A stretch of DNA of 24,040 nucleotides from NCBI GenBank assembly GCA_039183635.1, contig JBCDBL010000067.1:1-24040 (forward strand), given 5' to 3'. Shown here piece by piece: positions 1 to 7,433 of this stretch. The DNA comes from JBCDBL01 sp039183635 (GTDB lineage: Bacteria > Pseudomonadota > Alphaproteobacteria > Caulobacterales > Parvularculaceae). Under the pieces are notes generated by a model. It searched no databases. It saw only the letters and a program-made list of their open reading frames with translations, and had not been told where the DNA came from. Numbering within the stretch: position 1 is the first letter of the stretch; the number at the start of each line of letters is the position of its first letter. The position numbers were made by a program, and so were the translations under genes.

Positions 1-1
1 C

Positions 2-97
2 AAACAGTGGAGACGCATCGCAACCCGGTACGACAAGCTCGCTCAAAACTTCCTTGGCTTCATAAAGATCGCAAGCATAATGCTATGGATAAAATGA
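2..97 (+). pseudogene. IS5-family transposase, C-terminal end (cut by window start)
   Basis: Frame 2 encodes 31 residues and a TGA stop. The peptide includes KQWRRIATRYDKLAQNF and ends in IKIASIMLWIK, the characteristic C-terminus of IS5-family (IS427-like) DDE transposases. This is a different frame from the longer overlapping ORF that starts at position 7. Only the tail is visible, so whether the full gene to the left is intact cannot be judged. I could not identify the IS right-hand inverted repeat in the following sequence. The insertion sequence is either at the edge of the element or has inserted into it. Confidence 0.75.
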
Positions 98-441
98 TTA
101 AATCGTCACTACAGCCTAGAACATTTTCCAACCAAGAAGCCGCGAGTTGGTCGCTAGAAGATGCGACAAAACAAAGATCTAGCTGTGGTGTTTCAATAGG
201 TTGTCCATTCGGGCCTGACTGGGGAGACTGGAGTTGCCAAGCTTCAGACATCCTTGGAGAACATCCCGAATGAACATGTAAAATATTACCCTTCATTAAT
301 AAGTATACCTAAAAATATAGAGAAAAATTTCTACATTAAGAAAACCAATTAACCTAGATAGATAACCAAAAATACATAGCCTCTTGAAAAAAACCACCGA
401 TACTGAATTGAGTATTATAAGATTTATTCAGAAGATTTTAG
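98..441. other. Non-coding stretch between IS end and mob operon; candidate oriT/promoter region
   Basis: No convincing gene is present. The first half presumably contains the IS right end. The second half (about 281-440) is strikingly AT-rich and immediately precedes the mob genes. An origin of transfer commonly lies next to mobC, so this is a reasonable place to look for one, but I see no clear nic-site consensus. A near-palindrome at 400-415 is listed separately. Confidence 0.35.
400..415. promoter_or_regulatory. Near-palindrome upstream of the mob operon (candidate operator)
   Basis: The 16-mer ATACTGAATTGAGTAT pairs at 14 of 16 positions, with 5-bp outer arms ATACT and AGTAT. It overlaps an AT-rich TATTAT (413-418) that could serve as a -10 box, and it lies 27 bases before the first small ORF of the mob operon. 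It resembles an operator for a dimeric repressor. No -35 at good spacing was seen, so the promoter itself is uncertain. Confidence 0.3.
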
Positions 442-549
442 ATGGCGGGCAAGCGGGGATTTGATCCCAACCGTCTGTTCGAAACTTTAGAAGACTGGGA
501 GCACATTCTACAAGCTGAAAAGATTGACTTCGAGGAGTTGGGCGAATGA
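442..549 (+). CDS. 35-residue acidic small ORF coupled to mobC
   Basis: ATG at 442 follows an in-frame TAG at 439-441, so the ORF cannot extend upstream. It encodes 35 residues beginning MAGKRGFDPNRLF and ending DFEELGE, with the C-terminal half acidic. Its TGA overlaps the ATG of the MobC-like gene as ATGA, a typical translational coupling arrangement. The upstream Shine-Dalgarno match is weak. I do not recognise a family. The overlap and position at the head of the mob operon support a real gene or a translated leader, but its size leaves doubt. Confidence 0.45.
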   Translation: MAGKRGFDPNRLFETLEDWEHILQAEKIDFEELGE

Positions 550-986
550 CCGACACCTCTATTTCAGCCGCCCCCATTTCAGGCAAATTCTCAAAGGCCG
601 CATCTAAGCCGCCTCGAAAGCCCAAAAAGAAACGCGTATCACCGCTGTCCATTCGTGCCAGTGATGAGGAGAAGGCCCGGCTTCGTGCGGAGGCCGGGAA
701 TGGCTCTGTCCACGCGCTCTTGCGTGAGCGCGTCTTTGGACCGGATGCCGTCTCAAAGAGACGCACGCGCCGCCAGCCGTCCATTGATCATGCCGCGCTG
801 GGCCGGGTGCTCGGAGCACTGGGACAATCGCGGTTATCGCAGAACATGAACCAGATTGCACGGGCCGTGCATGCGGGCGCACTGCCTATCAATGATGATT
901 TGCAAAAGGATGTGCGGGAAGCCTGCGCCGCCATTCAGGACATGCGCCGCGAGTTGATTACTGCGCTCGGGATCAAGCCGGAATGA
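546..986 (+). CDS. mobC: MobC-like relaxosome accessory protein
   Basis: 146 residues. The N-terminus is basic and low in complexity (about 1-35, rich in Lys, Pro and Ala) and is followed by a MobC-like region (about 70-143) containing SRLSQNMNQIARAVHAG and a C-terminal helix EACAAIQDMRRELI. In mobilization systems, MobC proteins bind near oriT and help the relaxase open the DNA strands. The gene overlaps the small ORF upstream (ATGA) and the relaxase downstream (AATGA, 4 bases), so the three are almost certainly one translationally coupled operon. It acts in the cytoplasm as part of the relaxosome. The family assignment rests on the RLSQNxNQIA-type motif and context. Confidence 0.8.
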   Translation: MTDTSISAAPISGKFSKAASKPPRKPKKKRVSPLSIRASDEEKARLRAEAGNGSVHALLRERVFGPDAVSKRRTRRQPSIDHAALGRVLGALGQSRLSQNMNQIARAVHAGALPINDDLQKDVREACAAIQDMRRELITALGIKPE

Positions 987-2272
987 TATTGGTTGGATCG
1001 CAGCGTGGCGGATCAGCGAACTTGGCGCAGCACCTTCTCAAAGACGAGAACGAGCATGTCGAGGTGCATGAATTGCGCGGTTTCGCATCGGATAACCTCA
1101 CAGGCGCATTGAATGAAATGTATGCGCTCTCACGCGGCACACAGTGCAAGAAATTCATGTACTCCCTTTCGCTCAACCCGCCCCCAAATGAAAAAGTCAC
1201 CACGGCGGATTTTGAAGAGGCGATTGAACGCGTCGAAGAAAAACTGGGTCTAAATGGGCAAGCCCGCGCCACGGTATTTCATGAGAAAAATGGACGCCGT
1301 CATGCGCATTGCGTTTGGTCGCGGATCAACACCGACGAGATGAAGGCCATTCACATGCCCTTCGATCAGGAGCGCGTGAATGCTGTCGCTCGTGAATTAT
1401 TTATCAAACATGGCTGGGACATGCCGCGCGGCTTCGCTGACCGTTCCGCCCGTGACCCCAAATCATTTACTCTGGCCGAATGGCAGCAAGCCAAGCGGGT
1501 CGGAAAGGATGCGCGCGCCATCAAAACCGCCTTTCAGGATGCGTGGGCGATTTCCGATTCAAAAGCCGCCTTCACGCATGCGCTCGATGAGCGCGGCTAT
1601 AAAATCGCGCGCGGGGATCGGCGCGGCTTTGTCGCCGTAGATATGCATGGTGAGGTCTATTCCATCCCCAAATGGACGAATGTGAAGACGAAAGATGTCC
1701 GCACGCGCCTCGGTGATGAACAGCATTTGCCAAGCCTTGAGGAGGCCAAACGCACCATGGCCGATGACATGCTGGGTAAAATGCAAGGCTTTTCGGATCA
1801 GCTTGAACAGGACCGCCAACGCCAAGCGGAAGCCTATGAACAACGGCGCGCGACGTTAGTGGAGCACCATCAGGCCGAGCGACAGAGACAGGCGCAAAAA
1901 ATGGAAGACCGCCAGCAGCAGGAAGCGTGCGACAGACAAGCGCGGTTCCGCAAAGGTTTGGCCGGATTATGGGATCGCTTGCGCGGCGAACATAAACGCA
2001 TATCCGAGCGCAACGCGATTGAAGCGCAAAGCGCGAGGGACCGCGATCAGGCGTTGAAAGAACAACTTATTCAGCGCCAACTCGAACAGCGACGGCGACT
2101 GAATGTGCTGCATATGCAGGATCGTGAACGGACGCACGCCCTGTCCCGTGAAATCACCACTGATGCACAGCGTTTTGCCGAGATGCGTGATGGCTCTACA
2201 CAACACGATCACCCCCAGCAACCGGACCGCAAGCAACGCCCACGCAATCGCGGCCCAAGTTTGCGGCGGTGA
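983..2272 (+). CDS. Relaxase/mobilization nuclease
   Basis: 429 residues. The metal-binding motif III, FHEKNGRRHAHCVW, is at residues 99-112, with H100, H107 and H109 as the probable metal ligands. This motif is typical of the relaxase family paired with MobC in alphaproteobacterial elements. The relaxase nicks oriT and stays attached to the transferred strand. The C-terminal half (about 260-429) is very rich in Gln, Arg and Glu and looks like a long charged helix or coiled coil. There is no Tyr in the first 46 residues; the nearest are Y47 and Y60, so the catalytic nucleophile is not obvious. The gene starts inside the end of mobC and ends 10 bases before the convergent toxin gene. Confidence 0.85.
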   Translation: MILVGSQRGGSANLAQHLLKDENEHVEVHELRGFASDNLTGALNEMYALSRGTQCKKFMYSLSLNPPPNEKVTTADFEEAIERVEEKLGLNGQARATVFHEKNGRRHAHCVWSRINTDEMKAIHMPFDQERVNAVARELFIKHGWDMPRGFADRSARDPKSFTLAEWQQAKRVGKDARAIKTAFQDAWAISDSKAAFTHALDERGYKIARGDRRGFVAVDMHGEVYSIPKWTNVKTKDVRTRLGDEQHLPSLEEAKRTMADDMLGKMQGFSDQLEQDRQRQAEAYEQRRATLVEHHQAERQRQAQKMEDRQQQEACDRQARFRKGLAGLWDRLRGEHKRISERNAIEAQSARDRDQALKEQLIQRQLEQRRRLNVLHMQDRERTHALSREITTDAQRFAEMRDGSTQHDHPQQPDRKQRPRNRGPSLRR

Positions 2273-2282
2273 TGGATACGGC

Positions 2283-2681
2283 TTAGGTCAGGCGCATCAG
2301 TTTGAGGTCTGTATAAAGAAAATCTTCGCCCTTGAAGAACAGGGTTTCGTTGGTTTCCTTGGCCAAAGCATAAGCGAAACAATCGCCGAAATTCAACTGC
2401 GCCTTGCTGCCTTGGCCCTTGCCGTATTGCGCAAACGCCTTTTCCACAAGACTGACATGCGCGCGGGTTGACGGTACGCATTGAACAGCGCCACTTTCAA
2501 GGATGATGTCCAGCTCTTTTTGCCCCTGTGCGCCGTAACGGCTTTGGACGATGAGCGTCGCCTCCATCAAGGTTCCAGCGGCGATTTTGATGTGATCGGC
2601 GTTTTCGAGGATGTTGAGCGCCGTTTCACGTTCCGGCTCTTTATTTAGAATGGCGATGATAACCGACGTATCAAGGATCAC
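2283..2681 (-). CDS. vapC: PIN-domain toxin, VapC family
   Basis: 132 residues, the usual size for VapC. The PIN-domain acidic residues are visible: D4 in MILDTSV, E40 in GTLMEATL, D100 in NFGDCFAYALA and D120 near the C-terminus. VapC toxins are Mg-dependent RNases that commonly cleave tRNA or rRNA when freed from antitoxin. The gene overlaps the antitoxin gene by 4 bases and follows it, the standard order. On an element like this, the pair is likely to stabilise the element or contribute to defence. The RNA target cannot be read from sequence. Confidence 0.9.
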   Translation of the reverse strand: MILDTSVIIAILNKEPERETALNILENADHIKIAAGTLMEATLIVQSRYGAQGQKELDIILESGAVQCVPSTRAHVSLVEKAFAQYGKGQGSKAQLNFGDCFAYALAKETNETLFFKGEDFLYTDLKLMRLT

Positions 2682-2914
2682 GTTGGCAAGCCGTTCTCAT
2701 CATAGCCGATGATTTCATCGGCTGTCCGGTCGTCCAGAACGGGCAGTTTATCGACACGGGCCAGCGCTGCTTCAATCGCAGCGCGATCAAACGCCTTTTG
2801 CTGTTTTTCCGGTTCGATTGTCACGGCGACGCGCTGCCCCGGCTTGAGACGCAGGCTCTTCTTCCACGCTTCGGGCAGTTCATCGGGGCTAACATGTTCA
2901 ATCGTTGTGCTCAT
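2678..2914 (-). CDS. vapB: VapB-type antitoxin
   Basis: 78 residues. The N-terminal segment (about 15-35) reads as a short beta-rich stretch, LKPGQRVAVTIEPE, resembling AbrB/SpoVT or similar antitoxin DNA-binding regions. The C-terminus ends DRTADEIIGYDENGLPT, a tail common in antitoxins paired with PIN toxins, which normally wraps the toxin. It sits immediately upstream of vapC with a 4-base overlap. GGAAAG lies just before the ATG as ribosome-binding site. Antitoxins of this type usually autorepress with the toxin, and the AT-rich repeats upstream fit this. The exact DNA-binding fold is not certain. Confidence 0.8.
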   Translation of the reverse strand: MSTTIEHVSPDELPEAWKKSLRLKPGQRVAVTIEPEKQQKAFDRAAIEAALARVDKLPVLDDRTADEIIGYDENGLPT

Positions 2915-2915
2915 A

Positions 2916-2938
2916 CTTTCCAGTATAACAAATATAAC
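2916..2938 (-). promoter_or_regulatory. vapBC promoter/operator region
   Basis: Just upstream of vapB, read on the plus strand, are two copies of TATAAC (2924-2929 and 2933-2938), 9 bases apart. On the minus strand this gives TATACT and TATATT, either of which could be a -10 box. If TATACT is used, the transcript is nearly leaderless; TATATT leaves room for the GGAAAG ribosome-binding site (2916-2921). The repeats are plausible antitoxin-binding half sites. No good -35 was seen. Confidence 0.3.
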
Positions 2939-2988
2939 CCTTAAAAATCCATATCGGATTAAAAAGCCTAAAAAACAAGAGCTTCGGG

Positions 2989-3651
2989 CTATGCCGCCCG
3001 CGCCTCATGTTGAAACCGCTCCACCCCCGCCAGCCGTTTGCGGGCGATGGCGCAATAGCGTTCTTCCAACTCAATTCCGATATAGCGCCGCCCGTTCAAA
3101 GATGATGCTACGGCAGTTGTGCCCGACCCGGCGAAAGGGTCCAGCACCACATCCCCCGGCTTGGAAAAAGCTTTCACAAGCGGCGCGATCACGCTCACGG
3201 CTTTTTCGGTCGGATGCGCCTTGTTGCCTGTATATTCCCAAGGCTGAACGTCCGCGATGGGGTGCACAGGTTTTTGCGGCCAGCCTTTCGCCAGTACAAA
3301 AGCGGATTCATGGCGGTATTGGGTGTGGCTAGACCGTGACGCATAGGGTTTGGGCCAAACGATATGTCCTACGGTCTTAAACCCTGCCTTCGCCCATGCA
3401 TTTGAAAACTCTGCAATCGCCGTCCAGCCATAAAAGCTTATGCAATAGCTGTTGGGCTTTAACACCCGGAAGGCTTCGTTAAAGACGGGCAGCACGCCGT
3501 CCGGGTTATCATCATTGGCCAGTGTCCGGCCCGTTCGGTCTTTGTATCGTCCTAAATACGGCGGATCAGTCACCACAAGGTCCACGCTCTCGCGCTGAAA
3601 ACCGGACAAAACGCTTGCCGACTCGCCGCAGATGATTTGATTGATGCTCAT
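2989..3651 (-). CDS. Beta-class site-specific DNA methyltransferase, apparently solitary
   Basis: 220 residues. Motif IV TDPPY is at residues 28-32 and motif I DPFAGSGTT at 171-179, with HPTEK at 146-150. Motif IV before motif I is the beta-class order (as in CcrM- or RsrI-type N6-adenine and some N4-cytosine methylases). DPPY favours N6-adenine but does not prove it. The protein is shorter than CcrM and has no extra recognition domain. ATG at 3651 is preceded by AAAGGGG-type Shine-Dalgarno. No restriction enzyme gene is adjacent: vapBC lies downstream, and a 194-base gap separates it from the Dam-type gene upstream. It may be an orphan epigenetic or anti-restriction methylase of the element. 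Confidence 0.85.
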   Translation of the reverse strand: MSINQIICGESASVLSGFQRESVDLVVTDPPYLGRYKDRTGRTLANDDNPDGVLPVFNEAFRVLKPNSYCISFYGWTAIAEFSNAWAKAGFKTVGHIVWPKPYASRSSHTQYRHESAFVLAKGWPQKPVHPIADVQPWEYTGNKAHPTEKAVSVIAPLVKAFSKPGDVVLDPFAGSGTTAVASSLNGRRYIGIELEERYCAIARKRLAGVERFQHEARAA

Positions 3652-3845
3652 CTTCTTCCCCTTTCATTGGGTATGGGTTGCTCATGCAACCCTGCCTCGT
3701 GGCGAACAGGGGGTGTGCAAATGGAAGGGAAAATCGACGGAGTCTGGGTGCGGCCCGCAAGGGCTTCATTCTTCATGAAGCTCTGAGGACACGGCCCGTC
3801 TATTTTTCCTGAAGTGCGCTGAGGGCGCAGCCCTAAGGAAACTAG

Positions 3846-4712
3846 CTAGAGTATACTATGTTGCGTATATTTTGCGCCCGAAGCTCGTACGCTGTCTAGA
3901 GCCCTTAAGTTAAAATTCGAAATTATAATCTCAGTAGTCTTACCTCTATGCTTTGAGGCCGCAGAAATGACACTTGATCTAGATACTTCAGAAAAATACC
4001 AACCTTTATATAATTCTTTGATCGAGGCGTGGTTGGCATTGCTGACAACTATGCGCACACCTCTTTTGGACGCACGTTCTAAAGCTTGCATTAGACGAAT
4101 TTGGTCGGCCCATTGGAAAATTTTATCGTTATATTTTACAAATCCATTGAAATTATGCTTCACCGTATAAGGAGGGTCTGCATAGATGGTATCACCAGAT
4201 CCCGCCTCTTCGATAGCCGCTTCAAAGTCCAGGAAGTCAATGTCTTTGCCACGCAAACGCCGCGCCACTTCCAAGAAATCATCAGTCGGCAAAATTATAT
4301 TGGTCTTCGACCCCATTGGCACATTGAATACGCCTTCGAGATTAACGCGATAGATCCCGTTGAAACATGTGCGATTTAGGTAAACAAACTGAACCGCACT
4401 TTTGAAATTACAATCATAAGACTTCGATCTTTCTTTATAATAGAATTCTTCTGAATGCTTTTTTTGATGTGCGTACAGCGCCTCCTCAAAGTTGGATGGT
4501 CGCCTTCTAATCTGACGATAAACATTGATAAGATCCCTATTCACATCAGATAAAATGGCACATTTTGGGTTTAAGGAGAAGAACATAGCACCACCACCTA
4601 AAAACGGCTCTATGTAACGCCCTAGATCTTCTTTTAAGTAGGGGGTCAGCGTATTGGTGAGCCATCTTTTACCTCCCGCCCACTTAAGAAATGGCTCAAG
4701 ATTTTCACTCAT
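3846..4712 (-). CDS. Dam-type (D12 class, alpha) DNA adenine methyltransferase
   Basis: 288 residues from the ATG at 4712. Motif X PFLKWAGGKR is at 7-16, motif I EPFLGGGA at 35-42 and motif IV YADPPY at 177-182, in alpha-class order, as in Dam and DpnM. Such enzymes methylate adenine N6, often in GATC, though the target here is unknown. The ATG overlaps the end of the upstream nuclease-DGQHR gene as ATGAGTGA (8 bases), so the two are translationally coupled. A longer start 8 codons upstream exists, but it lies further inside the upstream gene and is less likely. The obvious role is to modify DNA that its partner senses or cuts. Confidence 0.9.
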   Translation of the reverse strand: MSENLEPFLKWAGGKRWLTNTLTPYLKEDLGRYIEPFLGGGAMFFSLNPKCAILSDVNRDLINVYRQIRRRPSNFEEALYAHQKKHSEEFYYKERSKSYDCNFKSAVQFVYLNRTCFNGIYRVNLEGVFNVPMGSKTNIILPTDDFLEVARRLRGKDIDFLDFEAAIEEAGSGDTIYADPPYTVKHNFNGFVKYNDKIFQWADQIRLMQALERASKRGVRIVVSNANHASIKELYKGWYFSEVSRSSVISAASKHRGKTTEIIISNFNLRALDSVRASGAKYTQHSIL

Positions 4713-7038
4713 GGCCAGGAACTTTCGGAGAAACATCTGTTCGAAGCCATTCTATAAATGCCAGATCGTCCTCGGTGTAAGTTTTCATTTGATTTTTATG
4801 TGCCGCAATATTTCTCAAGTCGTTGAATGAATGAACCCACCCTAAATAGTACTTTTGCCCTTTGCGCTCGTTCGACTGTGGGTTTTTAAATACATGCTCA
4901 AAGTGTGGCCAGTTATTACTCTGTTTTACAATTTCTGCAAGATCTACAATGTCTAAGTAAGCTTCTTTAGGTTTTCGCCGCTTCTTATCTTTCTGTTGCT
5001 TATCAAAGGCATTTTTCCGTATGCGTTCACTCTCTACACCTAATTCCCAAAAAGCTTGCTCATCTGATGCTAAGCGATGAGTCCCGTGCACTTCCTTCAG
5101 CGTATCGATTACATAATCTGTGAGCCGTTCAGATAACTTCATAAGGAACTGATTAATTTCATCAATTTTAGTTGAGGTACTCTGCTCTACCCACCTCTGA
5201 AACTCTTCATTTCCAAAGTCGTCGTAACTATCTGAAAGAATACGCATCAGATGAAAGGTGTATTCCTTTACTCCGCCTTCGCCAAATTTTCTGCTGAAGA
5301 GCTCCGATATTTCTTGATCGGAGGCGTTCTTAATGAAATTGAAAACTGGTTTTGCGAAGTTATTTATATGTTTTGCGAATTCATCGGGCTTTATAAGGGC
5401 GAAATCTATTGATTTTTTTGCACTTAAATGTCGCACGATCTCAGATATCAAGCTGAGATGTGCTCGCATTCCGGGGTTCGTTGCAATATAGGATTCTCTT
5501 CCAGCTTCCCACCTATCAGGGTGCGCTTGTCTGACTTTCTCGAAATATGAACTTAACACATCAGACGCTCGATCGATTGTTTCACTGTCAGTTGCCCCTG
5601 TAAGCGGTCCGGGGGTAAGAGTTTTTTTTGTCACTCCACCAATCAATTGAGAGCGCCTAAGACCTTTTACAACCTCAGAGATGGTAAGGTTTTGCCCAGG
5701 CTCGGGGGGAACCCCATGAATGGCGAAGCGACGCGAAAGGGGGCTTTCTTTTGCAGTGTTCAGCTGTCTGACCACACCAGAGCAAAGAGCTGTAAGAGCT
5801 GTAGAAGGGTCACTGTCACCCATTCGAATATCTGCTAATAGACTTACCAGTAGACTTTTCGGCACACTTTTCTGTTTGTGATTTATTGTAATGAAGAGAT
5901 CTGCTTCTTTCTGTACTGGGAGCTTCTCAAATGCAATTACAAATAAGCTCTGATCCATAAATCTGTCATCTAAATCCGAAAAGCCATAAAGCCGGTGTTG
6001 ACCATCTATAACCCACGCTGAACGATACTTTGATGGCAATGTTAACCACCCAAACTTGACATTCGCATCGGTATTTTCGCGATTTGGCAGAAGATCCCAG
6101 CGAGGCTTATCGGAGAAGTTAATGAGAATGTTTGTTGGAAAATACCCGCCAGTTTTAATGAACTCGCCAATCTCTTTGATACGTGAAGAAGAAATCATTC
6201 TTTGATACGCCGGACGACCATCAGGGTGGTTTAGCGCTTGATGATTAATAAATGCGATCTTCATCAGGTTTCTTGGCGTAGCAACAAAACTGTAAAAGGT
6301 CTGTCCGCCCAAAGCGCCTCTTATGGCAGGCACCTTCACTTCGCTTAATCCAGATACTTTCTGCCCTCTGAGAAATTCCCCTAAAATCTGATATCGCCCC
6401 GCTGGCCCCATATGGCGAATGAAGGTTTCGTAATACTGAACTTCGTTTTCTGTTACGATGTTGATATTGGCATCCTCTGCGCGCTCAATATCAGCTTCAG
6501 ACCAAAGAATGTTTTCTGTTGCGTAAACCCATATAATTTTGGGCTTTGCTTTTCCAGGAAAACGAGCATGGACCGTTTTTCGGATGTATGACTGTAGGGA
6601 TTTAGTCTCTTGTATATCTTTTTGCAGAGTACGTCGACCGCGTGATTGCTTTGATTTGCATTCGACAATAAGCACGGTTTCATCGTCTTCAGCATATACA
6701 TCTATCTGTTTTTTACCCTTTGTCCCGCTATCTCTTTCAAATTCAGCTTTGAAACTTGCCCCATTGAGAGTGTGATACCCCATATTTGAACAGAGCACCC
6801 ACAAGCGATCCTCAAATAAGATGTCATGCCTTTTTATTCGTTTTAATCGAGTTTTGGACTTTCCTTCACGTTGAATTTCCCAGCCTTCAGAAAGATATTG
6901 CTCTACATCAGCAGGATGTACGCTGACGTAGTCATATTTACTGCGACGAGCCCGTCGGGCAGATTCTATTTCTGATTTATCCTCCAAAAGAGGAGTTAAA
7001 AAGGTTTGGATTGAAGTATTATTAGCGCGGCTGCTCAT
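4705..7038 (-). CDS. Multidomain PD-(D/E)XK nuclease / DGQHR / HEPN-like protein
   Basis: 777 residues from the ATG at 7038 (a TTG 12 codons upstream is possible). At about 95-130, a PD-(D/E)XK-type nuclease core is visible: D113 in QIDVYAED and E126-x-K128 in IVECKSK. At 344-351, IDGQHRLY is the DGQHR signature of DndB/DpdB-like proteins, with the associated pattern LFITINHKQKSV at 381-392. A charged linker (about 670-695, Lys/Arg-rich) leads to a C-terminal helical segment with LRNIAAH, an RNxxxH HEPN-type motif (R742, H747). DGQHR proteins are known from phosphorothioate and deazaguanine DNA modification systems. Here the gene is coupled to a Dam-type methylase, which suggests a defence or modification-sensing role. 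That is inference; I know no characterised protein with all three parts. Confidence 0.75.
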   Translation of the reverse strand: MSSRANNTSIQTFLTPLLEDKSEIESARRARRSKYDYVSVHPADVEQYLSEGWEIQREGKSKTRLKRIKRHDILFEDRLWVLCSNMGYHTLNGASFKAEFERDSGTKGKKQIDVYAEDDETVLIVECKSKQSRGRRTLQKDIQETKSLQSYIRKTVHARFPGKAKPKIIWVYATENILWSEADIERAEDANINIVTENEVQYYETFIRHMGPAGRYQILGEFLRGQKVSGLSEVKVPAIRGALGGQTFYSFVATPRNLMKIAFINHQALNHPDGRPAYQRMISSSRIKEIGEFIKTGGYFPTNILINFSDKPRWDLLPNRENTDANVKFGWLTLPSKYRSAWVIDGQHRLYGFSDLDDRFMDQSLFVIAFEKLPVQKEADLFITINHKQKSVPKSLLVSLLADIRMGDSDPSTALTALCSGVVRQLNTAKESPLSRRFAIHGVPPEPGQNLTISEVVKGLRRSQLIGGVTKKTLTPGPLTGATDSETIDRASDVLSSYFEKVRQAHPDRWEAGRESYIATNPGMRAHLSLISEIVRHLSAKKSIDFALIKPDEFAKHINNFAKPVFNFIKNASDQEISELFSRKFGEGGVKEYTFHLMRILSDSYDDFGNEEFQRWVEQSTSTKIDEINQFLMKLSERLTDYVIDTLKEVHGTHRLASDEQAFWELGVESERIRKNAFDKQQKDKKRRKPKEAYLDIVDLAEIVKQSNNWPHFEHVFKNPQSNERKGQKYYLGWVHSFNDLRNIAAHKNQMKTYTEDDLAFIEWLRTDVSPKVPGHE

Positions 7039-7433
7039 CGTATGAAGATTACATCTCCATTTATATAAAAACAATAATTGATTAGACTATATGGGCTTTA
7101 CAAAACACACGCATGCTTTGTATCCCATACTACGTCTTACTTAAATTGTTCGCAGTGATTCTGCAAAGTGGAAGCGTCGAAAGTTAGTCAGGTGTCCTTT
7201 GATAGCTTAGGCAAATCAACCACGGTTTTTAGCGATTAGATGTGTCATTGAAAGGAGGAGACTTCCAGACAAACGTGCGTGCTTTTGCTTAAGTCTGCCG
7301 CCTCGCAACAGAAATAGCTCCTCTCAATGAAATTGTCTCCATGAAATGGTCATGGGGTATAGGGCACAGCAGGAACGCTCCCCTGATTGGCGGGTGTCGG
7401 GGGCCATTACCCTGACGAGTGGATTTCAAAGGG
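7039..7433. other. Non-coding stretch upstream of the nuclease-DGQHR gene
   Basis: No ORF here looks real. The part next to the gene (about 7039-7100) is AT-rich and presumably contains its promoter, but no box pair could be fixed. The middle (about 7140-7340) gives protein-like fragments only with frame breaks and may be decayed mobile DNA I could not identify. The end abuts the structured RNA region. Confidence 0.3.

Noticed and set aside
60..296. Minus-strand 78-codon frame near the IS end
   Set aside because: It overlaps the transposase tail antisense and has no recognisable domain.
428..784. Minus-strand open frame of 118 codons over the start of mobC
   Set aside because: It is antisense to the 35-residue ORF and mobC, which are supported by overlaps and motifs.
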